Source: Planktosalinus sp963977065 (lineage in GTDB: Bacteria > Bacteroidota > Bacteroidia > Flavobacteriales > Flavobacteriaceae). Taken from it: 64,000 bases of DNA. Made by a program: the position numbers and the translations under genes. The stretch is taken from NCBI GenBank assembly GCA_963977065.1, contig CAXBNF010000006.1, positions 51,720-115,719 of the forward strand. Reading direction: 5' to 3'. The number at the start of each line of letters is the position of its first letter. Position 1 is the stretch's first letter. Under the pieces are notes generated by a model. It was not told where the DNA came from. It saw nothing but the letters and a program-made list of their open reading frames with translations, and searched no databases. Shown piece after piece: positions 26,310 through 34,388 of this stretch.

Positions 26310-26324
26310 GGTGGAGTCGGAGGG
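26310..26324. repeat. attL, 15-bp copy of the ssrA 3' end
   Basis: GGTGGAGTCGGAGGG is identical to the last bases of the tmRNA gene at 37081-37095 and in the same orientation. Flanking bases differ at once on both sides. This is the expected signature of site-specific integration into the tmRNA T-loop/acceptor region. Confidence 0.8.
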
Positions 26325-26450
26325 TCTACTTATATGAAATTCATTAAGTGATGGGTGTTATTTAAAATCGTGGCTTTTCCTTGTAAATGCTGAAAGGGAT
26401 ACCAAAATACATTTACTATTTATTTCACTAGATTGCATTAGATAACTTTT

Positions 26451-26484
26451 TTGTGTGCAAGTTGTGTGCATTTTTGTATATTTG
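26451..26484 (+). promoter_or_regulatory. integrase promoter
   Basis: TTG at 26451-26453, a 23-bp spacer and a perfect TATATTTG at 26477-26484, 20 bp before the integrase ATG. The spacer contains the repeated GTGTGCA motif. Confidence 0.55.
26453..26470. promoter_or_regulatory. candidate integrase arm-type site, left
   Basis: GTGTGCAAGTTGTGTGCA contains GTGTGCA twice. A copy matching at 16 of 18 positions lies at 37006-37023, near the other att site. It overlaps the spacer of the integrase promoter, so bound integrase could repress its own gene. Confidence 0.45.
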
Positions 26485-26503
26485 AATTGTTCAGATATAC
26501 ATC

Positions 26504-27838
26504 ATGGCTACAATCACATTTTCCTATCGTTCAGAAAAGGAAACGGCACCATTAGAGGTTCGTTTATCTTTTAGAATTAAAGGCCGGAATCTTAATCCAG
26601 AAGGCAAAGAAAATCCCTATTCCTTTTATGGCAGATCACAAATTGAGGTAACTAAGACCTATTGGCGTGAGATTCACAACAAAACTGAATTTCCAAATCA
26701 CCGTGATGTTAAAAAACAAAACCAGGTTGAAGAAATCAAACAAAAGCAAATCACAATAAGAAAAAAAATAAAGGCATTGAGCGAATACATTTTAAATTCG
26801 TTTTCCCTGATTGAATCTGAGTGTATTGATAAAGAAGATGCCGAAATAAAAAAGCGGCTTAAAACTTGGCTTAAAATTCAAATTGAGACTTTTTACCAAC
26901 CAGTTGAAAAAGATAATTCAATCCCGTTGGACTTAGTAAGTTATATTGATTTTTACATTGACTATCGAAAGAATGAGTTAAAAGAACCTTCCATTAAAAA
27001 ATACAAGGTCATAAAAAATAAACTTCTGAGATTTGAAAAGCATAGAAAATCTACCATCCTGATCAAAAATGTAAACGACCAGTTTAAGAATGATTTTGTT
27101 ACCTATCTGAAAAATGAAAAATACGCTCAAAACACAATGCAGCGAGAAATGGTATTTATAAAATCATTTTGCAAGCATGCTAGGTTTATGGGGTTGGAAA
27201 CTCACCCGCAATTAGACAGTTTAAGACTGGAGCGTGCTAAAGTTTCAAACATTTATTTATCAATATTAGAGATTGAAAAAATCGAAAAAGCAGAGGATCT
27301 TCTACCTCATTTGCAAAACGTCCGTGATTGGCTTATAATCAGTTGTTATTTGGGTCAAAGAATTTCAGATTTTATGCGGTTTACAGCCGAAATGATTAGA
27401 TATGAATCCGGGGAAGCTTTGTTGGAATTTACCCAAAAGAAAACCGGGAAATTAATGACAATACCGGTGCACCCTAAAGTAATTAAAATACTGGAGAAAA
27501 GAAACGGGGAGTTTCCTGAACCTATATCCCATCAGAAATACAACGATTATATTAAAATCGTTTGCCAAAAAGCAAAGATTAACTGTAAAGTCAAAGGGAG
27601 CAAAAAGTTAGAAACTGAGCCAAAGAGTAAAAAGTTTAGAAAATCCTCCGGTACTTTTGAGAAATGGGAATTAGTTAGCAGCCATATAGGACGTAGGAGC
27701 TTTGCGACTAACTTTTATGGAAAAATGCCCACATCTTATTTAATCCACATAACTGGCCATTCCTCCGAAAACTTATTCCTTGAATATATTCAAAAAAGCA
27801 ATAAGGACTTAGCCCTTGAAATAAGTAAATATTTCTAA
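26504..27838 (+). CDS. tyrosine-type site-specific integrase
   Basis: Catalyses integration and excision at the ssrA 3' end. The 444-aa protein has an N-terminal arm-binding region, a SAM-like core-binding domain typical of Bacteroidetes integrases (about residues 140-245) and a C-terminal catalytic domain. Catalytic residues: Arg286 (YLGQRISDF), His394 and Arg397 (SSHIGRRSF), His419 (ITGHSSEN) and nucleophile Tyr428 (FLEYIQKS). It is intact and lies inside the element about 180 bp from attL, the usual position. Confidence 0.95.
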   Translation: MATITFSYRSEKETAPLEVRLSFRIKGRNLNPEGKENPYSFYGRSQIEVTKTYWREIHNKTEFPNHRDVKKQNQVEEIKQKQITIRKKIKALSEYILNSFSLIESECIDKEDAEIKKRLKTWLKIQIETFYQPVEKDNSIPLDLVSYIDFYIDYRKNELKEPSIKKYKVIKNKLLRFEKHRKSTILIKNVNDQFKNDFVTYLKNEKYAQNTMQREMVFIKSFCKHARFMGLETHPQLDSLRLERAKVSNIYLSILEIEKIEKAEDLLPHLQNVRDWLIISCYLGQRISDFMRFTAEMIRYESGEALLEFTQKKTGKLMTIPVHPKVIKILEKRNGEFPEPISHQKYNDYIKIVCQKAKINCKVKGSKKLETEPKSKKFRKSSGTFEKWELVSSHIGRRSFATNFYGKMPTSYLIHITGHSSENLFLEYIQKSNKDLALEISKYF

Positions 27839-27842
27839 TCAA

Positions 27843-28076
27843 TTACTTTGTGAGGCCTGCGATTATATCAGTTTTTTCTTGAGGAGTGAGAGCATCCTTT
27901 TTGTTTTTCTTTTCTTCTTTCACCTGAGCACCTAATGTCTCTAAAGCGTTTAACACGGTCTGTCTCCGGGTTCTGATCGAGTGTAAAAACTGCTTACTGA
28001 CCTCTTCTTGCTTTTCCAGTTCCCGGAGCTCTTCTTTATAGAGCCGGGTTAATTCTGTCTTATTGATTTTTGTCAT
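27843..28076 (-). CDS. small helical protein of the island
   Basis: A 77-aa charged, mostly helical protein (for example LTRLYKEELRELEKQEEVSKQF) with no recognised domain. ATG at 28076 (MTKINKTEL) is chosen; the gene overlaps the end of the XRE repressor gene by 17 bp, so the two are likely translated together. It could be a partner of the repressor, but this is only context. It ends 5 bp from the converging integrase stop. Confidence 0.65.
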   Translation of the reverse strand: MTKINKTELTRLYKEELRELEKQEEVSKQFLHSIRTRRQTVLNALETLGAQVKEEKKNKKDALTPQEKTDIIAGLTK

Positions 28077-28344
28077 GCTGGAGTTTGATATTACCAATGG
28101 GAACAAATTCACCTTTACGGCTTACATATATCGTTTCTGAGGCCGTTTCTTTTGTTGGATGGAATAAATCCCTTACATCCATTTCTAAAACGTTAGCAAT
28201 TGATAAAAGCAATTCCGGCTTAGGGAAACTATTGCCCTGAACAATGTTTGAAATACTGGCCGGCGTGACATTCACCCTTTCAGATAAATCCTTTCCTGAT
28301 ATCCCTTTTTCCTTGAGTATCTCTTTTAGTCTTAAAATTTCCAT
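28060..28344 (-). CDS. XRE-family repressor
   Basis: A 94-aa lambda-repressor-like HTH protein: LKEILKEKGISGKDLSERVNV and SISNIVQGNSFPKPELLLSIANVLEM form the HTH in the first 60 residues, followed by a short tail. It is divergently oriented from the next genes, with promoters on both strands in between, the typical arrangement of a lysogeny-type switch in an integrative element. Confidence 0.88.
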   Translation of the reverse strand: MEILRLKEILKEKGISGKDLSERVNVTPASISNIVQGNSFPKPELLLSIANVLEMDVRDLFHPTKETASETIYVSRKGEFVPIGNIKLQHDKNQ

Positions 28345-28367
28345 TTATTGATTGTTTAGATTGTTTG

Positions 28368-28375
28368 CAAATATA
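28368..28375 (-). promoter_or_regulatory. -7 box of the XRE repressor gene
   Basis: Minus-strand TATATTTG matches TAnnTTTG exactly, 23 bp before the repressor ATG at 28344. Confidence 0.55.
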
Positions 28376-28424
28376 GACAAAATTTAGTAAAACTAAATAA
28401 AATGTAAAATAATTACGGTTGCAC

Positions 28425-28459
28425 TTGCATATTAATTTAGTATTGCTTACATTTGTAAG
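28425..28459 (+). promoter_or_regulatory. divergent promoter with overlapping operator
   Basis: TTG (28425-28427), a 20-bp spacer and TACATTTG (28448-28455) form a good promoter for the rightward island genes. The inverted repeat CTTAC-ATTT-GTAAG (28446-28459) covers the -7 box, an ideal position for the adjacent XRE repressor. Confidence 0.6.
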
Positions 28460-28492
28460 GTAAATATTAAGTATAACTAAATTATTCACATC

Positions 28493-28711
28493 ATGAAAAA
28501 GCTACTTACATTCTTAGGACTTAGAAAAAAAGAAATGACCCTCGATGAGTATATCATTTCAATCAGACCCAAAACAAGAGAACTGTCTCACACTTACACT
28601 GTCGTGACAATTGATGATTACAAAAATGCTCAAAAACCAAAAAGCAATGAAGCGCAAGTCTCTAACAACAATGATGGCCCGGAAGAAGCAGGGTGTTTAG
28701 TACCGGCATAA
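28493..28711 (+). CDS. small island protein
   Basis: A 72-aa protein, MKKLLTFLGLRKKEMTLDEY at the N-terminus, with no signal peptide or recognised domain. It is the first gene after the divergent rightward promoter, so it is probably the most strongly controlled gene of this operon. The C-terminus is polar and likely disordered. No function is assigned. Confidence 0.6.
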   Translation: MKKLLTFLGLRKKEMTLDEYIISIRPKTRELSHTYTVVTIDDYKNAQKPKSNEAQVSNNNDGPEEAGCLVPA

Positions 28712-28779
28712 CAAAAACTATAATAACTATTAACAGGACCCGGAGAACCAGGTTCAATCATTCACTAAATTTTAATATT

Positions 28780-29373
28780 ATGAAACCAGAAACCGCACAA
28801 AAAGCTAAAGAATTATTCCAAGTGGAAAGGGAACAAGTAATTAATGAAGTAAAGACCATTAACCCCAAAGATGTAACCATTGACCATGATCAAATCCTAA
28901 ATCAATGTAAAAAAGCTCTGGAGAGTATCCACTCAATCAAATTGCTAAATAAGGGTAACAAAAAATTAGGGTTGGATTTTCACATTAATACCGATATTTT
29001 TTTTACTGCAATTAATCATTGCTTATCTGTAAAGCCATTTGAGGAAAATCAAATGGAAGCTTACTATGCTGAAGCATTGAAGCTTGAAAACTACGTTGAT
29101 ACCTTTGGAGATATTGTAGATTTTGATATGTTCTCTATTTCCTATGAACTTGAGTTTATTTTACTTGGTGTGGACTTCAAGAAGTACTCAGGCCTCTCTG
29201 AAAACAGCAAAGCTCACGTTTGTACTTACTTTGGTGAAAGAAGGCAAGTATGCCCAAAACTATATGATTTAAACCCTCAGACCGGCATTACTCAAGCCAT
29301 AGGAATATCAAAGGAGTTCTTGCAACCCTATGGATTAATTCTACCAGGTTATGAAATTGAGGTCATAGAATAG
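28780..29373 (+). CDS. unknown island protein
   Basis: A 197-aa soluble, mixed-charge protein starting MKPETAQKAKELFQVEREQV. The ATG at 28780 is chosen because the upstream extension overlaps the preceding gene out of frame. No signal peptide, membrane segment or known motif is visible. It is followed by a terminator at 29425-29462, closing the rightward operon. Confidence 0.65.
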   Translation: MKPETAQKAKELFQVEREQVINEVKTINPKDVTIDHDQILNQCKKALESIHSIKLLNKGNKKLGLDFHINTDIFFTAINHCLSVKPFEENQMEAYYAEALKLENYVDTFGDIVDFDMFSISYELEFILLGVDFKKYSGLSENSKAHVCTYFGERRQVCPKLYDLNPQTGITQAIGISKEFLQPYGLILPGYEIEVIE

Positions 29374-29424
29374 AGCCGAAAATCCATTACAGTACGTTCA
29401 CCGTACATTTATCAAACTGAAGTA

Positions 29425-29462
29425 ACCACAAATCGTTAGAAATAAATGGTTTGTGGTTTTTT
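29425..29462 (+). terminator. intrinsic terminator of the rightward operon
   Basis: ACCACAAA (29425-29432) pairs with TTTGTGGT (29450-29457) and is followed by a T-run. It lies about 50 bp after the stop at 29373. Confidence 0.7.
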
Positions 29463-29563
29463 ATTGTTGTCCTGTTACGATTACTTTACTCGCATACGCG
29501 TACTATCTTAAACTTTACATCAATAAAATATTATATATTTATCACTATCGTAAAAATATAAAA

Positions 29564-30211
29564 ATGAATGGGAATATTACATTAGTAGAAAAAGAAAAGG
29601 AGCCAAATATCTATATAAAAGCAATGGAGCTTGGATATCGTGCTAATGATGGGATTAGTTACGTAAATATGAAAGAATTACTGGAAGGTGTTTTTAGTAT
29701 TAAATTCAGTAGAGCACGTGAATACACATTTTTAATTTGGTTCCTTGAAAATTTTAAAAATGAAACATTTGATAGAGTAATTGATTCAGAGTTAAGATAC
29801 TTTGTAAGTGATTATGCAAACAATAAGAATACTCCCAGACTTATTAATTTAAAATCTCAATTAAGTAGTAAATTCTATATAAATGGATATACAGTAAAAC
29901 AATATATTGATTATTTAGAATTGACCGAAGCCAGACAGCAAGCTCAAAAATCTCAAATAGCGTCTGAGAAAGCCCTTGTAAAAGCAAAGCAATCAATATG
30001 GATAGCTGCCGGTGGATTACTTATATCAGTTGGAATTTCCCTTTATATGCATTTGACTAGCCCTACTCCACCTTTTGATGTAAATATATTGCAAGATCAT
30101 ACTACACCAAACACACCTGAAGTTATTCAAACCATTCCTGAAAATATTCCAGAGATAGATTCTATAAAAGTTGATGCCCCGAGTCAAACTAAAAAAAGGG
30201 TGCAGAACTAA
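29564..30211 (+). CDS. membrane-anchored unknown island protein
   Basis: A 215-aa protein with a large cytosolic helical N-terminus (about 1-140, including a coiled-coil-like LTEARQQAQKSQIASEKALVKAKQ), one transmembrane helix (SIWIAAGGLLISVGISLYM) and a Pro/Glu-rich C-terminal tail. ATG at 29564 is chosen; a near-consensus -7 box TATATTTA lies at 29534-29541. Function is unknown; a cargo or exclusion role is possible but unsupported. Confidence 0.65.
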   Translation: MNGNITLVEKEKEPNIYIKAMELGYRANDGISYVNMKELLEGVFSIKFSRAREYTFLIWFLENFKNETFDRVIDSELRYFVSDYANNKNTPRLINLKSQLSSKFYINGYTVKQYIDYLELTEARQQAQKSQIASEKALVKAKQSIWIAAGGLLISVGISLYMHLTSPTPPFDVNILQDHTTPNTPEVIQTIPENIPEIDSIKVDAPSQTKKRVQN

Positions 30212-30225
30212 AAAACTACACCCTT
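30191..30225 (-). terminator. terminator for the leftward island operon
   Basis: On the minus strand AAGGGTG and CACCCTT (30196-30202 and 30219-30225 on the plus strand) form a stem followed by a T-run (A-run at 30191-30197). It lies about 33 bp beyond the stop at 30258 and inside the end of the converging gene. Confidence 0.6.
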
Positions 30226-30257
30226 CCCAATTCAAAAACAAGTATTAAAACGAACTA

Positions 30258-30620
30258 TTATCTTACGTACACCCTACTTGAGTCTCTTTGCTTAAGCAGG
30301 TGTTTTTGACGTGCTTTTGCTACTCTAACCGGATCGTATTGATCGGGTTGTAAACCGGATGGACGGTAAGTCTTAGCCTTCAGTTTGGCTTTAAGCTTTG
30401 TAACTCCTGTTGGCGGTTTGTAAGACTTAGTGTCTGACTTCATAGTTGGTTGTGTAATTGAAGCTGAGCCATTAGTTTCGGGGTAAAAGGTTTTTACTAA
30501 CCGCTTATAAATTGTTCCATCAGCGATGCTCCCTTTATCTAGAGCTTTTGACCTCTCAACCTGTCTATGAATATCAGGGTTATCCAGTTTTGCCCGGATT
30601 CTACTATAAATAGTTCCCAT
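30258..30620 (-). CDS. basic unknown island protein
   Basis: A 120-aa strongly basic protein. It contains two similar short phrases, GTIYSRI at the N-terminus and GTIYKRL near residue 35, and a Lys-rich middle (KLKAKLKAKTYRPS) suggesting nucleic-acid or protein contact. It ends the leftward operon that includes the phage-tail-like and protease genes. No family is recognised. Confidence 0.6.
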   Translation of the reverse strand: MGTIYSRIRAKLDNPDIHRQVERSKALDKGSIADGTIYKRLVKTFYPETNGSASITQPTMKSDTKSYKPPTGVTKLKAKLKAKTYRPSGLQPDQYDPVRVAKARQKHLLKQRDSSRVYVR

Positions 30621-30693
30621 TATTTTAAATTTATATAGTACCGAAAGTGGTGAAGTATCTTGGAAATGTTATGTAAAAATACGATTATTTATG

Positions 30694-32883
30694 TCATTCT
30701 GGAGAAATTACAGCGCTCAAAACCGCATCACTACTTACCACAACCTTTTCTGTTTTTTTGTTTTTAATGGTAACAACCACATTTAAATCACCGGCATTTT
30801 CTGCCACAACCTGATAATGGTAATCACTTATTTTAAGAGCGCCCTCAACATCAATCTCATAAGTATCTAAATTGAAAACCCCGGTCAGCCATACATCAAC
30901 CACATCACCAACCTCAACGCTCTTTTGATTGACACCAAATCCAAAGTTTACAAACGCCCTTGATGTGCTGAATTGTGACCTGTCTATCCTTATGAGTTCT
31001 GCTATTGTTTTGCTTCCCGGGACATAACCCTCGACCTTGTTGAGTAAAAAATATGCCTGCTCCTGTTCGTAATAAATAAGCTTTGTAAAATCAAGCTTAC
31101 AGATATCAATCTCACTTAAGTTATTCAATGTCTTTACAAGCAAAGCCTTATTGAAAATAGATATTATCGGTAACCAATATTCGTTTACCAGGTCTTTTTT
31201 TGAAAGCTTCCAATAACTTGCAATGAACAGGGAATTAATAATTTGCTCGGTTCCCAATTGTTTAGAAACAACAGGAATCCCATCAACCCAAACCTTTAGT
31301 TCACATCTTAGAAAATAAAACCTTCCACTCAATGATTTATAGGTTATTTCTTGACCTGCAGATGTCTCTTTAATTTCTTTATCAAAAAGTTTGTACTGGT
31401 TGATTTGGTGACCAAAATATTCTACCGGAAGCCTTTCAGGTGTATAAATCTTTGACTGAATAAGAGGCCTCTTATCCGGAAGGTTGACATTGTCAATACT
31501 TATGCTCCCATCATTGTAATTGTCCTCATCATCATTGTACTTATGCCTGAATATATTTTGCTGAGCATAATTGCCATGGATGTAGTTCTCTGATAACTTA
31601 CGGTCATATTTATCGCTCCAATCTAAAACTTCAGCAGATTGTAACCGCTCAGCCATTGTCAAGAATTTATAGTTGTTGGTATATTTATCCTTGAACAATG
31701 ACAGTCCAAAGTCACCCATAATATCCTTTACAAAATCAGTGATTGAAAAGTCAATGAATGCCTCACTAAAGTCTACATTGTTTGGGTCTAACTGGCTTAA
31801 TGTAACCTGAAGGGAACTGGTTTCCTCATCCAATATAAAAACCTCACCATCGCCACTATTCTTTCTTTTTAAGATAATAGCAATACTGTCATACTGGTTG
31901 AGCTCAAAAGTAAAAGCTGTCTCAAAAGCTTCTTCAGTGAAGAAACCGGATTGACTTGCTAGTATAAAAGTACTGGGCACATCGTTTGAGTTTGGGTAAT
32001 ATGCTTCAGCATTTTTTGCAATGATAATTTGAAATTCAGTTTCAATAGATTCAAAGTTTTGGAGCATACCAGATATGTCCAATCTATAAGTGGCCGTTTC
32101 TCCAACCCGCATAAAGACGCCATTGTTGAAGTTTATCAATTCATTTGTTGTCCAACCCTCAGCTTTTGCGAAATAAGATGAAGAAATGAAGGTGACCACC
32201 TGTGCTAAAAATGTATAGTCATCTGATTGAAGGATTATAATTTCACTATCACTTGTGTTTATCCCCTTGGGATAAGTCATCCAAAGGTTATCAAATTCCT
32301 GCGTTTGAAAAATGGATCCTGAATATGTAAACCCAAAGGTCTCAAATATTTTATTCCATAGATATTTTACTCGTACACTAGGTACCAGGTAGTCAATATT
32401 GATTTTACCAATATCCTCCCCTGTATCCCCATTGAAATCAGCAAATATATACCGGTAGTTTTGGTTGGTCTGACTTGACAATACCGTATTTAAATCTTTT
32501 GCGTGGGTAAGTTCTGTAAGGTCTAAATCTGAAAGCAAGAAGTTTTCAACAGCCTTATAAAGCTCAAGGTTGCCATCATACACATAGCACTTATAAACAT
32601 TTGTTGATTGCTTTATAATTGCCCAACCTTTATACACAAAGCACTCCCCGGTACTGCTGTAGAGATAGCACTCATTTTTTTGATATGGGATGTTTGAAGT
32701 ATTTCCAACCAACGACAGATGTTTCATTGCTGCAACATTGTGATCGGTCATTGGCAAATCAAATTGATTGGTATAATTTGTTTGCCGGGTTTCAACACTG
32801 ACAATGTCATTTGTCTGTTTGGTCTGTTTGATAGCAGCACCAACCTTCAAATCCATATCGTGGCCGTTAATTATAAGTCTCAT
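30694..32883 (-). CDS. phage-tail-like large protein
   Basis: A 729-aa protein without a signal peptide. The N-terminus (MRLIINGHDMDLKVGAAIKQ, then TRQTNYTNQFDLPMTDHN) resembles a family of large proteins in tail modules of Bacteroidetes prophages; this is recollection, not a search. The body is beta-rich with aromatic residues, as in tail or baseplate proteins. It is the largest gene of the element, although no other phage structural gene is visible. It lies 5 bp after the retropepsin-like gene. Its role is unproven. Confidence 0.6.
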   Translation of the reverse strand: MRLIINGHDMDLKVGAAIKQTKQTNDIVSVETRQTNYTNQFDLPMTDHNVAAMKHLSLVGNTSNIPYQKNECYLYSSTGECFVYKGWAIIKQSTNVYKCYVYDGNLELYKAVENFLLSDLDLTELTHAKDLNTVLSSQTNQNYRYIFADFNGDTGEDIGKINIDYLVPSVRVKYLWNKIFETFGFTYSGSIFQTQEFDNLWMTYPKGINTSDSEIIILQSDDYTFLAQVVTFISSSYFAKAEGWTTNELINFNNGVFMRVGETATYRLDISGMLQNFESIETEFQIIIAKNAEAYYPNSNDVPSTFILASQSGFFTEEAFETAFTFELNQYDSIAIILKRKNSGDGEVFILDEETSSLQVTLSQLDPNNVDFSEAFIDFSITDFVKDIMGDFGLSLFKDKYTNNYKFLTMAERLQSAEVLDWSDKYDRKLSENYIHGNYAQQNIFRHKYNDDEDNYNDGSISIDNVNLPDKRPLIQSKIYTPERLPVEYFGHQINQYKLFDKEIKETSAGQEITYKSLSGRFYFLRCELKVWVDGIPVVSKQLGTEQIINSLFIASYWKLSKKDLVNEYWLPIISIFNKALLVKTLNNLSEIDICKLDFTKLIYYEQEQAYFLLNKVEGYVPGSKTIAELIRIDRSQFSTSRAFVNFGFGVNQKSVEVGDVVDVWLTGVFNLDTYEIDVEGALKISDYHYQVVAENAGDLNVVVTIKNKKTEKVVVSSDAVLSAVISPE

Positions 32884-32888
32884 TTTAT

Positions 32889-33320
32889 TTAGCTTTTTAA
32901 CGTGAAAAATTCAGGTTTTCGGGAAACGAAAGAAAGCTCAGGTTTGCCGAATCTGCTAGTAATTAAAAAATCACCTTTTGAAATTATATCCAATCCTATT
33001 ATAAAATCAATGTCTTCAGGCATATCCAGAGCGTTGACCTCTACATTCTTAAAAATGGTTTTATCGTCAATCTGCAGGTTTACATAATAGTTTGGAATTG
33101 TGATCAGTTTGTAAGTACCTTCTGTTAAAAACCCACATTTTGATTCTCCTACTTGCCTTAAACCAAGATCGTTTAACAGTCTCTTGGATATAATGCAGTT
33201 TGTCGCGCCTGTGTCCCATTGGGCGTTGTAATTTTTAACGAAATCATTGCCCGGGTTTGATACTCCTACCTCGGTAACTATTGCTTTTCTTATGTCCTGT
33301 TTTAGTTTTAATGTTGACAT
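32889..33320 (-). CDS. retropepsin-like aspartic protease
   Basis: A 143-aa single-domain aspartyl protease of the retroviral type. The active-site loop is QWDTGATNCIIS with Asp36, and the downstream partner motif is FIIGLDIISKGDFLI (about residues 108-122), matching the IIGxDxL signature. As in retropepsins, a dimer would be needed. It directly precedes the phage-tail-like gene on the same strand. A protein-processing role for a neighbouring product is inference. Confidence 0.85.
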   Translation of the reverse strand: MSTLKLKQDIRKAIVTEVGVSNPGNDFVKNYNAQWDTGATNCIISKRLLNDLGLRQVGESKCGFLTEGTYKLITIPNYYVNLQIDDKTIFKNVEVNALDMPEDIDFIIGLDIISKGDFLITSRFGKPELSFVSRKPEFFTLKS

Positions 33321-33366
33321 TATCTTTTTTTTAATGATGCCAAAAGCGAAAAATTAAGAATGTGGT

Positions 33367-33969
33367 TTACTTGAATTGCTTATCCATTGCAATCCTTTCC
33401 ACATCCGGAACTATCGTTCCTTTCTCATACTTCATCATTTCTCCTAGTAAAAGCTTACAGGTTCTACGGTCTAACTCACTAGATGGAACCGCCTTCAATT
33501 CATCTGCTTGTTCAAAAAGCTGTTGAAATTTTTCAGCTAAATAGAGTATCTTTTGCTGCCTCTCAGTTTCAATAAAATATTTATGGGTTTCAATACCAGA
33601 TTGCTTTTCCTCAGGAATAAAAATGCCTTCTTCATCTATTCTAAAATTGATACCGTGCCAGTACTGACCGTGGTCACGATAGAACTTATACAAAGGCTCA
33701 GGATCCATTCCCAATGCCTCAAGGTTAAACTTATCTGAACCGTTTGGAAATGGGTATTGGCTCTTTATTTGTTCTTCAATGAACTTTCTACCTCTTTTCC
33801 ATAGTTCGTGCCTTTGTTCGTTGTCAAGTGGCCCAAGAAGCCCCTGAGCTACTTCAACAAATGAGTTAAGGCGATCAGTTCCGGTTTTGATTCTTTTTTC
33901 TTCTTTCTCAATGGATTTGACATCTTCAAAAAGAAGGGTTCCAATTGGTTTTAATTTTGCGTTTTCCAT
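33367..33969 (-). CDS. unknown island protein
   Basis: A 200-aa soluble, highly charged protein with long helices (for example FIETERQQKILYLAEKFQQLFEQ). No signal peptide or known domain is seen. It is upstream of the retropepsin-like gene in the same leftward operon, 46 bp apart. No function is assigned. Confidence 0.6.
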   Translation of the reverse strand: MENAKLKPIGTLLFEDVKSIEKEEKRIKTGTDRLNSFVEVAQGLLGPLDNEQRHELWKRGRKFIEEQIKSQYPFPNGSDKFNLEALGMDPEPLYKFYRDHGQYWHGINFRIDEEGIFIPEEKQSGIETHKYFIETERQQKILYLAEKFQQLFEQADELKAVPSSELDRRTCKLLLGEMMKYEKGTIVPDVERIAMDKQFK

Positions 33970-33988
33970 AATTTTAATTTTAGAATTG

Positions 33989-34159
33989 TTAATTATTATT
34001 GTTAAAATATTGTTCGTAAGGGAAATTATCTTCTATCTCTAAAGGAAAGGGTTCAGTTTCAAATACTGGAAACGGGACCCATGGCATTTCCGGAAATGGT
34101 TCAAATTCAATTTCAAAATTTTGCGCCGCCGGCCAGTTTATTTTTAAATTTTCAATCAT
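33989..34159 (-). CDS. small acidic aromatic protein
   Basis: A 56-aa frame from ATG at 34159, very rich in Glu, Pro, Phe and Asn (for example FEIEFEPFPEMPWVPFPVF). The composition is unlike random sequence and it is spaced 19 bp before the next gene of the leftward operon. No family is recognised. Low length keeps confidence moderate. Confidence 0.45.
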   Translation of the reverse strand: MIENLKINWPAAQNFEIEFEPFPEMPWVPFPVFETEPFPLEIEDNFPYEQYFNNNN

Positions 34160-34274
34160 ATTTTTTTAAACTTTAATAGCTCTCAGTGAAAAATTTTCAT
34201 TTTTCACACATTGTATATTATCTTTTTATAATAACTAATTACAATACCTTTTTAAAGTAGCTTATTATAATATT

Positions 34275-34371
34275 TTATTATAGATGCTCTAATGTTGCTC
34301 AGGTCATTGTTGTAATGTTGCTCAGGTCATTGTTGTAAAGTTGTAAATCTCTTATTATAGATGCTGTAATG
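34275..34371. repeat. iteron-like direct repeats
   Basis: A 23-bp unit (starting AATGTTGCTCAGG) occurs twice in perfect tandem at 34291-34313 and 34314-34336. It is flanked by a second repeat, TTATTATAGATGCT plus STAATG, at 34275-34294 and 34352-34371 (one mismatch in 20). The preceding 80 bp are very AT-rich. The arrangement resembles an iteron origin or a regulator array. The rest of the gap 34160-34388 shows no gene. Confidence 0.7.
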
Positions 34372-34388
34372 ATGTTCTCTTGATGTTG

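Noticed and set aside
26310..26324. tRNA or second tmRNA fragment as a gene
   Set aside because: Only 15 bp match; no further tRNA structure is present, so it is an attachment-site copy, not a gene.
30694..33969. Complete prophage
   Set aside because: Only a tail-like protein suggests phage ancestry; no terminase, portal, capsid or lysis genes are visible.
34275..34371. CRISPR array
   Set aside because: Only two tandem units with no spacers and no cas genes nearby; treated as iteron-like.
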